Origin: an uncultured Lachnospiraceae bacterium | Lineage (GTDB): Bacteria; Bacillota; Clostridia; Lachnospirales; Lachnospiraceae | Assembly (NCBI GenBank): GCA_902489645.1 | Contig: CABUAW010000042.1 | Span: forward strand, 1 to 21,954 | Direction: 5' to 3' | DNA length: 21,954 bases | Translations under genes and position numbers: made by a program | Notes under the pieces: model-generated | What the model saw: the letters and a program-made list of their open reading frames with translations, nothing else | Database searches by the model: none | Told to the model about the DNA's origin: nothing | Shown: positions 1-6,705 of the stretch, piece by piece | Numbering within the stretch: position 1 is the first letter of the stretch | Layout: each line of letters begins with the position of its first letter

Positions 1-1093
1 ATTTCCATGCGAAACCAACTTCAACACCGAAGATGGAGTTAATAGCAATAGCAAACGGTGGTGTTGTAACATTCAGAATGCCTTTGATGCCAATCTGAGG
101 AATACGTGTTACTACAAGAATAATAGCGATGATACCGTAAGGTACCCAGGCCATAACAGGAGACATTGTTGTTTCCACTTTCATGGATTCATCTTCCTGA
201 ACGTCCGTAGTGGATTTCCAATGTTCTGCCCACTGGGAGTGGTCAGGGAATTCAAATTTGCTCTTAGGAACAAGAATACCCTTCTGTGCTGTAACAACGC
301 AGATAACCAGGGCTACGAGCGCACCAATCAGAGATGGGAACTCTGGTCCAAGGAATGCTGCACAGATTAAATATGGTACAACGAATGCGACAGCCGACAT
401 TAAAATATATGGAATGACTTCAATCGCATATTTTGTAGATTTGTCTTTACCAAACATCTTAACCATCATAAATACAACGATGAAGATGATAATCGGACAA
501 ATAATGGCACTCGGAATAGCAACCCATTTTGTCAGGCCTAATTTCCATGCTTCCGTATCGGTTACGCCAATACCGGCTAATTCACTGCTAACCATGTTGA
601 AAGCCGTGTTTGTCGGTGTACCAACGGCGCCGTAGGCTACCGGCGTACTGTTCATAATCAGCGCGCACATAGCGGCACAAAGCGGCGGGAATCCCAGACC
701 GATTAACAGCGGAGCAGCCAAAGCAGCAGGTGTACCGAATCCGGCCGCACCTTCGATAAATGCACCGAACATGAAACCGATAATAACTACCTGAATACGA
801 GGGTCATCACTAACGCTTGTGAACATACGATTGATGACACCCATACCACCGGACTGTTTCAGTGTGTTCATAATCAGAATCGCACCAAAGATAATAACGA
901 TGGTATCAATGGAATTCAGGAAACCGGCGATTGTCTGAGCGGCAATCGTGATGATGTCCATCTTCCAGGCAGCAAAGCAGACCACTGCTGTGATGAGCCA
1001 TGCCAACGGAAGGGCAATTTTTGCCGGCCAGTTAAATCCGGCCATGACAATGATTGTGACAATAATTGGAATAAAAGCTATAATTGCATACAT
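1..1093 (-). CDS. lldP: L-lactate permease (LctP family), 3'-truncated by window edge
   Basis: About 364 codons are visible and the frame is open to base 1, so the C-terminal third lies outside the window. The N-terminus MYAIIAFIPIIVT and the motif FGAFIEGAAGFGTPAALAAP are characteristic of the LctP lactate permease family (about 550 residues, 12-14 membrane segments), which moves lactate or glycolate with protons across the cytoplasmic membrane. The ATG at 1091-1093 follows a GGGAGG ribosome binding site. The protein is a clear paralogue of the one encoded at 1958-3643: the same start, the same GxxGFGTP region, and an AYGAVGTPTN/CYGAVGTPTN motif. Substrate could be lactate or a related 2-hydroxy acid; direction of transport cannot be read from sequence. 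Confidence 0.9.
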   Translation of the reverse strand, partial: MYAIIAFIPIIVTIIVMAGFNWPAKIALPLAWLITAVVCFAAWKMDIITIAAQTIAGFLNSIDTIVIIFGAILIMNTLKQSGGMGVINRMFTSVSDDPRIQVVIIGFMFGAFIEGAAGFGTPAALAAPLLIGLGFPPLCAAMCALIMNSTPVAYGAVGTPTNTAFNMVSSELAGIGVTDTEAWKLGLTKWVAIPSAIICPIIIFIVVFMMVKMFGKDKSTKYAIEVIPYILMSAVAFVVPYLICAAFLGPEFPSLIGALVALVICVVTAQKGILVPKSKFEFPDHSQWAEHWKSTTDVQEDESMKVETTMSPVMAWVPYGIIAIILVVTRIPQIGIKGILNVTTPPFAIAINSIFGVEVGFAWK

Positions 1094-1141
1094 GTTTTTT
1101 CCTCCCTCTCTTAAAACCTTTCAGCCTTTATTTTATTGTCC

Positions 1142-1164
1142 GAATCCTGGAAGATTCAGGATTC
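1142..1164 (-). repeat. Inverted repeat in the lldP1 mRNA leader
   Basis: Perfect 8-bp arms GAATCCTG and CAGGATTC are separated by 7 bases. They lie just downstream of the predicted transcription start (about 1172), so the mRNA can form a hairpin near its 5' end. It has no U-tract and is not a terminator. A role in RNA stability or control is inference. Confidence 0.5.
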
Positions 1165-1178
1165 TTCTAATATTGTTA

Positions 1179-1207
1179 ATAATATTACAATATTTTCAAT
1201 TCGTCAA
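1179..1207 (-). promoter_or_regulatory. Sigma-A promoter of the first lactate permease gene
   Basis: On the minus strand TTGACG (1202-1207) is followed by 17 bp and TATTAT (1179-1184). The permease at 1958-3643 has exactly the same two hexamers and spacer length, and both share the flanking sequence ATTGTAATATTATTAACA with one base differing after it, which supports a functional, duplicated promoter. Confidence 0.75.
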
Positions 1208-1388
1208 TACTTTTTAGACAATTCGCACATCCATCAATCATTTTTTCGGCATCATTTTGTTAAATGTGTATCACTCGCTTTTCTTATATTCAATTTTTTT
1301 AATTATTATTTAAAGTTTAAATATGTTTTTTCTTCGATTTGTTGTATATTTTGTACATATAAAAATACAATGCGGACATCAATTCTCA

Positions 1389-1405
1389 AATTGGTCAAAC
1401 CAATT
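1389..1405. promoter_or_regulatory. LldR/PdhR-type GntR operator upstream of lldP1
   Basis: AATTGGTCAAACCAATT is a perfect palindrome with a 3-base centre. It matches the AATTGGT-N3-ACCAATT pattern known for PdhR and related FadR-subfamily GntR regulators such as LldR. Fourteen bases (TGGTCAAACCAATT) recur in inverted orientation at 3941-3954 upstream of the second permease. It lies 182 bp upstream of the -35 element. Confidence 0.65.
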
Positions 1406-1453
1406 AACACATTTTTTCGTCTTTCGTTTGTTATTTTCTTAACATCTTATTGT

Positions 1454-1489
1454 TAAAAAGCCCCTGTCTGCTCTTCAGACCGAGGCCTT
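1454..1489 (-). terminator. Terminator of the small membrane protein gene
   Basis: On the minus strand, arms GCCTCGGTCTG and CAGACAGGGGC (one internal mismatch, one G-T pair) surround the loop AAGAG and are followed by TTTTTAA. It starts 16 bases past the stop codon of the gene ending at 1506. Confidence 0.75.
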
Positions 1490-1505
1490 ATTCATTCATA
1501 CTTAT

Positions 1506-1850
1506 TTATTTTCTAATGTTCTTATCTTTTGTTGCCTTATGCGCCGCATCCCGGATGCTGATGCTTTGGCCGCCTTTTATTTTAGAAGCACTGGTTAATT
1601 TCGGCTGTTTCTTTCCATGCCCGGATACATTCATATTACTTTTGCTCTTCTTTTTGCCACTCTTTAACTGTGCGTTTCTTTCTTCTTCTGCTTTTTTCTC
1701 CATACGCTTTTTAAAATCCAGATAAAGGCAATACAAAACAATGGCCGCACTGAAAAGAGTCATATAAAACCGGCTCGTACCCTGCAAATAACCAAAATAA
1801 ACCATTACACCCGCCCCTGCGGCAATCAGAATATACATAATGATAAACAT
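1506..1850 (-). CDS. Small two-helix membrane protein with a lysine-rich tail, unknown function
   Basis: I do not recognise this 114-residue protein. Residues 1-20 and about 26-45 are hydrophobic and should form two membrane helices. The rest is a highly charged Lys/Glu tail, probably cytoplasmic. I chose the ATG at 1848-1850 because AGGGGAA lies 8 bases upstream. A longer reading from the ATG at 1887-1889 would add 13 residues, but that codon lies inside a hairpin within about 17 bases of the predicted mRNA start. The gene has its own promoter (1912-1940) and terminator (1454-1489), so it is a single-gene unit between the two permease genes, with no evidence of a link to them. Confidence 0.7.
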   Translation of the reverse strand: MFIIMYILIAAGAGVMVYFGYLQGTSRFYMTLFSAAIVLYCLYLDFKKRMEKKAEEERNAQLKSGKKKSKSNMNVSGHGKKQPKLTSASKIKGGQSISIRDAAHKATKDKNIRK

Positions 1851-1881
1851 CTCAAGTTCCCCTGCCCATCTCATAAAACTA

Positions 1882-1906
1882 AGGGCCATCGCAGCGCGAC
1901 GGCCCT
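1882..1906 (-). repeat. Hairpin at the extreme 5' end of the small membrane protein mRNA
   Basis: The arms AGGGCCGTCGC and GCGATGGCCCT (one mismatch, 3-base loop on the minus strand) cover the predicted transcription start at about 1905. The transcript would begin with this hairpin, a known way to protect mRNA from 5' decay. Followed by TTAGTTTTATG, it could also act as a weak terminator for the upstream permease gene, which has no better one. Confidence 0.5.
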
Positions 1907-1911
1907 CTTAT

Positions 1912-1940
1912 AGTATAATTTACACTTTTCCTGTCGTCAA
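1912..1940 (-). promoter_or_regulatory. Sigma-A promoter of the small membrane protein gene
   Basis: TTGACG (1935-1940) is followed by 17 bp and TATACT (1912-1917) on the minus strand, close to consensus in both boxes. It lies in the short gap after the second permease gene. Confidence 0.75.
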
Positions 1941-1957
1941 TCTTTTTTTAATCATCA

Positions 1958-3643
1958 TCAGAGTACAGATACTAATCCCAGATTCATAACGATGAAGGAT
2001 ACGACAACGACGACAATACAGAATGCAATACATGGAACAAAGTTTGTACGGATAATCTTACCTTCGTTACCCATCGTACCTGTTGTTGCACAAGCCGAAA
2101 CAACGTTGTTTACACAAACCATATTACCAATTGCACCACCGTTGTTCTGGAGCGCAACGATAATAACCTGCGGCAAACCAACCATGGTTGCTGTCTCAAA
2201 CTGTAAACCCGAAAACAGTGTGTTCGATACAGTATTGGAACCGGACATGAATGCGCCAAGAACACCAATCAGCGGCGCAATGATAATATACGCACCTCTG
2301 AAAATAGAACCAAGTCCGTCAGCCATCATAGTCAGCATGGAACCAAGTCCTTTAGACGCCCCATCCATCATGTATGTAACAGTCACGCTATCATTTGCAG
2401 AATTACGGAAAATATAAACCATCGCAACACCAAACAAAAGTGCGATTGCAGCGCCTTTAACCTGATTCAGAGAACCAACCCAGGCTGTTTTAACAGCTTT
2501 ACTATCCATCTTATGTAAAGCAATTGTAATAAGTGCAACAATGATGAAAATAACACCCGGATTCCACAGAATCGCCCAACTCCAATTAATTACCGGAAGT
2601 GTAATCTTAAAGTTCTTCATAGCGCCTGCCCAACTATCCGGCTGTAAAGTAGACCATACACGAGTGATAACCAATGCACCGCCGATAATGAAATATGGAA
2701 GCCATGCTTTCACCAGAGGCATATCCGACTGGGCCGGTTCGGAAACTTCAGATACGGACAGCCAGCTCTTATCCCAATTTTCCTTCTCATCGAAAGTCCA
2801 TTCGTCCTTTGGCATGAGAAAACCGCTCTTGGAGGTTGCAAGAACTACGAACAATGTAACAACGGCTGCTACAAGAGATACAAGCTCCGGCCCGATAAAT
2901 CTTGCAATTACAAGATAAACAACGTCAAATACAACAGCTACAAATACGATAAACGGAAAGACCTCGAAAGCCTTGGAAACTTTTCTGTGTTCCGCATCTT
3001 TACCAAACATCGTAACAAGAATGATAATACCGAGAGTAATGATAACAAAAGCGCCTACGGCCATGTTTACAGCAGAGAAGAAAGTCAGTTCTGACAGAAA
3101 ATCTTCCGCACTGTGTCCAAGATTTGTAACAGACTCAGAAACAACGGCAAATGCGGAGTTTGTCGGTGTACCCACCGCACCATAACATACAGGTACGGAG
3201 TTGTAAATTAAAGCAACAATAGCGGCCGCCAGCGGCGGGAAACCCACGCTAATCAGCAACGGCGCCGCAAGCGCTGCAGGTGTACCGAACCCGGCGGCCC
3301 CTTCAATAAACGCACCAAAAATGAAACCGATAATAATTGCCTGAATACGGGCATCTGAAGAAATTCCTGTAAACATGCGGTTAATCGCAGCCATAGCGCC
3401 TGATGCAGCCAATGTGTTCATAATCAGGATGGCGCCAAAAATGATAACCAGTACGGCGAATGCCTCAAGGAAACCTATAACCGTCTGTGTCACAGCGGCC
3501 GTAATACTCATCTTCCATACGGCAACACCAATCACAAACGCCAATACCCACGCCAACGGAAGCGCTCTCTTCGCGGGCCAGTTAAAACCGACCATCAATA
3601 CAACTGTAACAATGATAGGAATAAAAGCAATTATAGCATACAT
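1958..3643 (-). CDS. lldP: L-lactate permease (LctP family), complete paralogue
   Basis: This 561-residue protein has the full length expected for the LctP family. It begins MYAIIAFIPIIVT, is hydrophobic through most of its length, and carries the family signature FGAFIEGAAGFGTPAALAAP and a conserved C-terminal LQNNGGAIGNMVCVNNVV segment. It is expected to import or exchange lactate across the cytoplasmic membrane. I chose the ATG at 3641-3643, which follows a strong AAGGAGGGG site. An upstream TTG at 3748 is in frame, but it is part of the -35 box of the promoter, so those 35 codons must be promoter and leader. Tandem paralogues with matching promoters suggest gene duplication followed by divergence in dose, affinity or substrate. 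Confidence 0.92.
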   Translation of the reverse strand: MYAIIAFIPIIVTVVLMVGFNWPAKRALPLAWVLAFVIGVAVWKMSITAAVTQTVIGFLEAFAVLVIIFGAILIMNTLAASGAMAAINRMFTGISSDARIQAIIIGFIFGAFIEGAAGFGTPAALAAPLLISVGFPPLAAAIVALIYNSVPVCYGAVGTPTNSAFAVVSESVTNLGHSAEDFLSELTFFSAVNMAVGAFVIITLGIIILVTMFGKDAEHRKVSKAFEVFPFIVFVAVVFDVVYLVIARFIGPELVSLVAAVVTLFVVLATSKSGFLMPKDEWTFDEKENWDKSWLSVSEVSEPAQSDMPLVKAWLPYFIIGGALVITRVWSTLQPDSWAGAMKNFKITLPVINWSWAILWNPGVIFIIVALITIALHKMDSKAVKTAWVGSLNQVKGAAIALLFGVAMVYIFRNSANDSVTVTYMMDGASKGLGSMLTMMADGLGSIFRGAYIIIAPLIGVLGAFMSGSNTVSNTLFSGLQFETATMVGLPQVIIVALQNNGGAIGNMVCVNNVVSACATTGTMGNEGKIIRTNFVPCIAFCIVVVVVSFIVMNLGLVSVL

Positions 3644-3662
3644 AAATAAAACCCCTCCTTTT

Positions 3663-3685
3663 GAATCCCTTTTCGAATCCCTTTT
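3663..3685 (-). repeat. Tandem purine-rich repeat in the lldP2 leader
   Basis: On the minus strand AAAAGGGATTC occurs twice with a 12-base period, and the next unit (AAAAGGAGGGG) is the ribosome binding site. The leader therefore has three Shine-Dalgarno-like modules in a row. The lldP1 leader instead has a hairpin with one GGATTC. A standby-site function is inference. Confidence 0.5.
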
Positions 3686-3719
3686 GCTTTTTATTTGCGA
3701 GTTCCTTCTCATAATGTTA

Positions 3720-3748
3720 ATAATATTACAATCTTTTTTGTTCGTCAA
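3720..3748 (-). promoter_or_regulatory. Sigma-A promoter of the second lactate permease gene
   Basis: TTGACG (3743-3748), 17 bp, then TATTAT (3720-3725) on the minus strand. It is identical in both boxes and spacing to the lldP1 promoter. Confidence 0.75.
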
Positions 3749-3940
3749 TACCCTTTTTGGATATTTTGCATATTTTTTTGACTATTTGTCATATTTTTTG
3801 TTAATTATGTATCATTTTTTCGTTTTTTAATATTTTTTTCACAATTTTTTAAAAAAATTTTTTGGTTATTTTATCCATTTTTTATCTTACTTTTTTGTGC
3901 TTTTTGACTTTTTTATGTGGTTCATTCGCAAAAAAGTACC

Positions 3941-3956
3941 AATTGGTTTGACCATT
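3941..3956. promoter_or_regulatory. LldR/PdhR-type GntR operator, proximal copy upstream of lldP2
   Basis: AATTGGTTTGACCATT has the TGGT-N3-ACCA core of FadR-subfamily GntR sites and shares 14 bases with the inverted lldP1 operator. It lies 193 bp upstream of the lldP2 -35 box, nearly the same distance as in lldP1. Confidence 0.6.
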
Positions 3957-3972
3957 CAAAACACTTTTTTGG

Positions 3973-3987
3973 ATTGGTTAAACCATT
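3973..3987. promoter_or_regulatory. LldR/PdhR-type GntR operator, distal copy upstream of lldP2
   Basis: ATTGGTTAAACCATT is a second TGGT-N3-ACCA palindrome whose centre is 32 bp from the centre of the proximal copy, about three helical turns, so two dimers could bind on the same face of the DNA. Confidence 0.55.
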
Positions 3988-4038
3988 CCAAACATTTTTT
4001 TGATATTTTTCTAACAATTCTTTCTGCTTTCACGACAT

Positions 4039-4073
4039 AAAAAAAGAGAGCATCTTCACGAATACTCTCTTTT
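4039..4073 (-). terminator. Terminator of the rpsF-ssb-rpsR operon
   Basis: On the minus strand, AAAAGAGAGTAT and ATGCTCTCTTTT pair around a short loop, followed by a run of T. It lies 23 bases after the rpsR stop. The A-rich 5' arm suggests it may also work in the other direction. Confidence 0.8.
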
Positions 4074-4095
4074 CCTTCCCATTATGTGAGCCTCA

Positions 4096-4359
4096 TTAAT
4101 CTACGATATAAGGCATAAGTGCGATATGTCTTGCTCTCTTGATAGCAACTGTCAAAGCTCTCTGATGTTTTGCACAGTTTCCTGTGATTCTTCTAGGAAG
4201 AATTTTTCCTCTCTCAGAGATATATCTCTTTAATTTGTTTACATCCTTGTAATCAATTACAGCGTTTTTATCTGCACAATATACGCAGACTTTTTTTCTT
4301 CTGCGTCCGCCGCGTCTCTTCATTGGAGAATCGCTTCTTTTTTCTCTATCGAATGCCAT
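4096..4359 (-). CDS. rpsR: 30S ribosomal protein S18
   Basis: The 87-residue protein has the S18 features: a basic RRGGRRRKKVCVYC segment, then YKDVNKLKRYISERGKILPRRITGNCAKHQR and a basic C-terminus. S18 sits on the 30S platform and binds 16S rRNA together with S6. The CVYC pair with the later Cys and His residues marks the zinc-binding form. The ATG follows GGAGG. It is the last gene of a rpsF-ssb-rpsR operon, 45 bp after ssb. Confidence 0.97.
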   Translation of the reverse strand: MAFDREKRSDSPMKRRGGRRRKKVCVYCADKNAVIDYKDVNKLKRYISERGKILPRRITGNCAKHQRALTVAIKRARHIALMPYIVD

Positions 4360-4404
4360 GATTTTAACCTCCTAATCCAAATTCTAATTCCCGGAATCTA
4401 ACAT

Positions 4405-4851
4405 TTAACTGAAAGGTAATTCCTCATCCAAACCATCCGGAATATTCATAAAGCCATCGCCTACCGGAGCGCTTGGCGCTGCTGCTGCGGCCGGACGGCT
4501 GCCATAAGCTGCCGCTGACTGCTCGCTGGCTGCTTTGCTCTCAGCAAATTCTTGGTCTTCCACAACGACGTCTGTCGTATAGACTTTAATGCCGTCACGG
4601 TTTGTATAACTGCCGGTCTGGATTCTTCCGGATACGACAATGCGAATACCCTGTCTGAAATACTTTTCTGCAAATTCTGCGCTGCGGCCAAAGGTCACGC
4701 AGTTGATAAAATCTGCATCCGGTTCTCCGGCTCTTTTAAATGTCCGATTGACAGCCAGTGTATATCTGGCGACGGCTATCGGACGTTCTCCCTGAGAATA
4801 CCGTACTTCAGGGTCTCTTGTTAATCTTCCCATCAAAATAACTTTATTCAT
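4405..4851 (-). CDS. ssb: Single-stranded DNA-binding protein
   Basis: The 148-residue protein has an N-terminal OB fold (about residues 1-105, starting MNKVILMGRLTRDPEVRY), a low-complexity Ala/Pro/Ser linker and the acidic tip DEELPFS, which recruits partner proteins. SSB coats single-stranded DNA during replication and repair. Its place between rpsF and rpsR is the standard Firmicute arrangement. A GAGGTG site precedes the ATG. Confidence 0.97.
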   Translation of the reverse strand: MNKVILMGRLTRDPEVRYSQGERPIAVARYTLAVNRTFKRAGEPDADFINCVTFGRSAEFAEKYFRQGIRIVVSGRIQTGSYTNRDGIKVYTTDVVVEDQEFAESKAASEQSAAAYGSRPAAAAAPSAPVGDGFMNIPDGLDEELPFS

Positions 4852-4882
4852 TTAGACTTACACCTCTTTCTGAAAATGAAAA

Positions 4883-5170
4883 TTAAGCGTCCTGTCTAAT
4901 GCATAAATATCGAATTACATTTTCCATGATGCGAACACGCTGTTCAACTTCATTTGGACAATTAGAATCAGACTCGAAAGTAATGAAATAATAGAAGCCT
5001 TCTTTCATCTTCTGAATTTCGTAAGCTAACTTTCTCTTACCCCATTCATCCACGTTTGTCACATTGCCGCCGAAACGAGTAATAACGTCTTTAACCTTTT
5101 CTATGGTTGCAACTCTTTCCTCATCTTCGATTTTAGTTGTGACAACAACGCATAATTCATACTTCTTCAT
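4883..5170 (-). CDS. rpsF: 30S ribosomal protein S6
   Basis: The 95-residue protein starts MKKYELCVVVTTKIEDEE and contains VTNVDEWGKRKLAYEIQK and YYFITFES, the hallmarks of S6, which pairs with S18 on the 30S platform. I chose the ATG at 5168-5170, which follows GGAGG by 9 bases. An upstream in-frame start would add 23 residues unlike S6 and is rejected. It is the first gene of the operon. Confidence 0.96.
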   Translation of the reverse strand: MKKYELCVVVTTKIEDEERVATIEKVKDVITRFGGNVTNVDEWGKRKLAYEIQKMKEGFYYFITFESDSNCPNEVEQRVRIMENVIRYLCIRQDA

Positions 5171-5198
5171 GCTGCTGCACCTCCTTCTGGTCTTCTGG

Positions 5199-5219
5199 CC
5201 CTCTGTCATACGCAGAGAG
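5199..5219 (-). promoter_or_regulatory. Hairpin in the rpsF leader, possible S6:S18 control element
   Basis: CTCTCTG and CAGAGGG (one G-T pair) flank a 7-base loop 29 bases upstream of the rpsF ATG. In many bacteria the S6-S18 complex represses its own operon by binding a leader structure. I cannot confirm the conserved loop bases of that element here, so only the position and stem support the idea. Confidence 0.35.
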
Positions 5220-5252
5220 CAAGGAAATAATAAAAACATATCACAATTAGCT

Positions 5253-5281
5253 ATGATAACATAAAAAAAGGCCTGTTACAA
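5253..5281 (-). promoter_or_regulatory. Possible promoter of rpsF-ssb-rpsR
   Basis: TTGTAA (5276-5281), 17 bp, TATCAT (5253-5258) on the minus strand. The -35 box coincides with the stop codon and terminator stem of the DUF951 gene. Both boxes deviate from consensus, and other AT-rich starts downstream are possible. Confidence 0.4.
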
Positions 5282-5284
5282 GCC
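5265..5284 (-). terminator. Terminator overlapping the end of the DUF951 gene
   Basis: On the minus strand AGGCTT, loop GTAAC, AGGCCT and then seven T. The stem includes the last codons and the TAA stop. Confidence 0.6.
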
Positions 5285-5458
5285 TCTTTTTAAATTTCTG
5301 ATATTTTTTTCCACCAACTTCCGGGAAATCATCACCTGATGGCTGCAGCCGGTACATTTCAATCGAAAATCCGCACCAATCCGCAGGACCTCCCACTCAA
5401 AGCTCCCGCAGGGATGCTTTTTTTTCAACTTTATAACATCTCCGACCTGAATATCCAT
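5276..5458 (-). CDS. DUF951 family protein
   Basis: The 60-residue protein starts MDIQVGDVIKLKKKHPCGSFEWEV and contains GADFRLKCTGCSHQVMISR, the DUF951 pattern: a conserved HPCG, then CxxCxHxxM. The Cys/His set suggests metal binding; the fold is predicted to be an SH3-like barrel that may bind nucleic acid, but no function is established. The ATG at 5456-5458 follows GGGAGG by 5 bases. A longer frame upstream runs into tRNA-Thr and is not coding. In other Firmicutes the family is also found near rpsF, which fits this position. Confidence 0.85.
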   Translation of the reverse strand: MDIQVGDVIKLKKKHPCGSFEWEVLRIGADFRLKCTGCSHQVMISRKLVEKNIRNLKRGL

Positions 5459-5481
5459 AGCCGCCTCCCAAAAGTGACACC

Positions 5482-5499
5482 CGCTTCCTAAATGAAGCG
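5482..5499 (-). repeat. Perfect hairpin between tRNA-Thr and the DUF951 gene
   Basis: CGCTTC, loop ATTTAG, GAAGCG on the minus strand. It lies in the leader of the DUF951 gene, 26 bases past the tRNA 3' end, with a T8 tract before the hairpin rather than after it. It could mark a processing site if the tRNA and the gene share a transcript. Confidence 0.35.
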
Positions 5500-5524
5500 T
5501 TTTTCCAACGGGCAAAAAAAAGCG

Positions 5525-5597
5525 AGCTACTGAGGGGATTCGAACCCCTGACCTACGCATTACGAGTGCGTCGCTCTACCGACTGAGCCACAGTAGC
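5525..5597 (-). tRNA. tRNA-Thr (anticodon CGT)
   Basis: A full cloverleaf reads on the minus strand: acceptor GCTACTG/CAGTAGC, D-arm GCTCAGTCGGTAGAGC, anticodon stem ACGCA/TGCGT with loop CTCGTAA, and T-arm AGGGG-TTCGAAT-CCCCT. Anticodon CGT decodes ACG. The CCA end is not encoded. Confidence 0.97.
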
Positions 5598-5607
5598 CTG
5601 CTTTTTC

Positions 5608-5635
5608 ATTATACCAGATTAATTGATTTTGTCCA
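5608..5635 (-). promoter_or_regulatory. tRNA-Thr promoter
   Basis: TGGACA (5630-5635), 16 bp, TATAAT (5608-5613) with an upstream TGG that forms an extended -10 box. It starts transcription just before the tRNA. Confidence 0.7.
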
Positions 5636-5645
5636 GCCCCAAATA

Positions 5646-6683
5646 TTAATATTTATTGTGAACAACCTCTATTGCACAGAGAAAATCCTGAACATCCAGC
5701 ACTTTACCGTCATCTAAGACCGCTTTTCCGGTGAATCGGCCGAACACCTGGTGCTGGTCTGTCATAATTAATTTCACATCGGTTTTCGCACTCCGGTCGA
5801 ATATCGGAATAAAATCCCCCTCCAGGCGCTCGTCCGAAGAAAGAATCTGCCATGGCTCCGTATACAATTCATTGCCATCCATATCCTGGGGTATGCAAAT
5901 CATCACGTCGGTCAGTTTATGAATTTTCCCATCATAAAAAATAACATTTTCACTGGCCGACGTCCGGTCACTGAAACCATAACCGATATTTATTCCAAAA
6001 GGCACCCCGTCTATCCAACCGCTTCCGGTGCCCCAATACCAAGTATTATCATAGGTCCACACACCCCGACCCCAGTCGAGAACGCCCATGGACTGCTCCG
6101 GCTTAAACCGCCGCTGCTCCCCGCCCAGACGTATACAGCCGCTGGCCGGCATGCAGTTTATCTTTTGATTATAATAAAACGCCGTTGGCTTATCCGGCCA
6201 TGGGGTTGCAATACACATACTTTCCGCCGGTTTTTGGAGCAGCCATATTTCCGCATCCAAATCGCTGCCATCCTTAAAATTTTTGAAATGGCACTGAATT
6301 TTCCGCCGGTCAAAAACCATCGAATATTTCAAATGCATCCGGTTATTTTTGAAATTGGCATTTCCATAATCCGAATGGTTCCCAAGGCGGAGCCGTCCCA
6401 TCGTAAGCGGCGCAAGAACGGTTTCTGTATGATGCCAGGTATTATCAAAATCCAGCAGCGAAACGCTGACCATCCCCAGATAGCCCAAGTCGGAAATCGT
6501 GAATGCCGCCCCAAAATGGTCATTGGTAACCAGATAATAATCCCATTCCTTTATCCGAAACTTCGGCGCTTTGATTTTTTTCCGGTCATACTGCCAGACA
6601 AGGCTCCGCGCCCATCCGGGTTCATTGACATGCCCCTTCGCATCCAGCAGCGGCTGTACCTGTATCACTTCATGCTGTTTCAT
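5646..6683 (-). CDS. DUF2804 family protein
   Basis: The 345-residue protein has the length and pattern of DUF2804: an N-terminal region with WDYYLVTNDHFGAAFTISDLGYLG, a central GVLDWGRGVWTYDNTWYWGTGSG motif, and a C-terminal beta-rich region ending with QHQVFGRFTG. Members look like lipocalin- or hydroxyneurosporene-synthase-like beta structures, but I know of no proven function. There is no signal peptide. The start follows AAGGGGTGG. It is the last gene of an apparent operon, 22 bp after pdp, with no clear terminator before tRNA-Thr. Confidence 0.85.
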   Translation of the reverse strand: MKQHEVIQVQPLLDAKGHVNEPGWARSLVWQYDRKKIKAPKFRIKEWDYYLVTNDHFGAAFTISDLGYLGMVSVSLLDFDNTWHHTETVLAPLTMGRLRLGNHSDYGNANFKNNRMHLKYSMVFDRRKIQCHFKNFKDGSDLDAEIWLLQKPAESMCIATPWPDKPTAFYYNQKINCMPASGCIRLGGEQRRFKPEQSMGVLDWGRGVWTYDNTWYWGTGSGWIDGVPFGINIGYGFSDRTSASENVIFYDGKIHKLTDVMICIPQDMDGNELYTEPWQILSSDERLEGDFIPIFDRSAKTDVKLIMTDQHQVFGRFTGKAVLDDGKVLDVQDFLCAIEVVHNKY

Positions 6684-6705
6684 AAAACCACCCCTTTCGT
6701 TGAAT

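Larger units (their letters stand above)
1094..1453. other. Intergenic control region of the first permease gene
   Basis: This AT-rich stretch has no credible gene. It holds, in the order RNA polymerase would meet them on the minus strand, a GntR-type operator (1389-1405), about 180 bp of AT-rich sequence, a sigma-A promoter (1179-1207), and a leader containing an 8-bp inverted repeat (1142-1164) before the ribosome binding site. Short frames here have no ribosome binding sites or recognisable content. Confidence 0.6.
3749..4038. other. AT-rich intergenic region with distal operators
   Basis: There is no gene here. The stretch from about 3760 to 3930 is rich in A- and T-tracts (several runs of six or more) that probably bend the DNA. 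It separates the lldP2 promoter from two GntR-type operators at 3941-3956 and 3973-3987. The right end abuts the rpsR terminator. Confidence 0.55.

Noticed and set aside
3644..3748. N-terminal extension of the second permease from a TTG start
   Set aside because: The TTG is part of the -35 box of the promoter and the extension covers the promoter and leader; the paralogue starts at the same MYAIIAF.
1..3748. Insertion sequence or transposon as the cause of the permease duplication
   Set aside because: No transposase, terminal inverted repeats or target-site duplication were seen around either copy.
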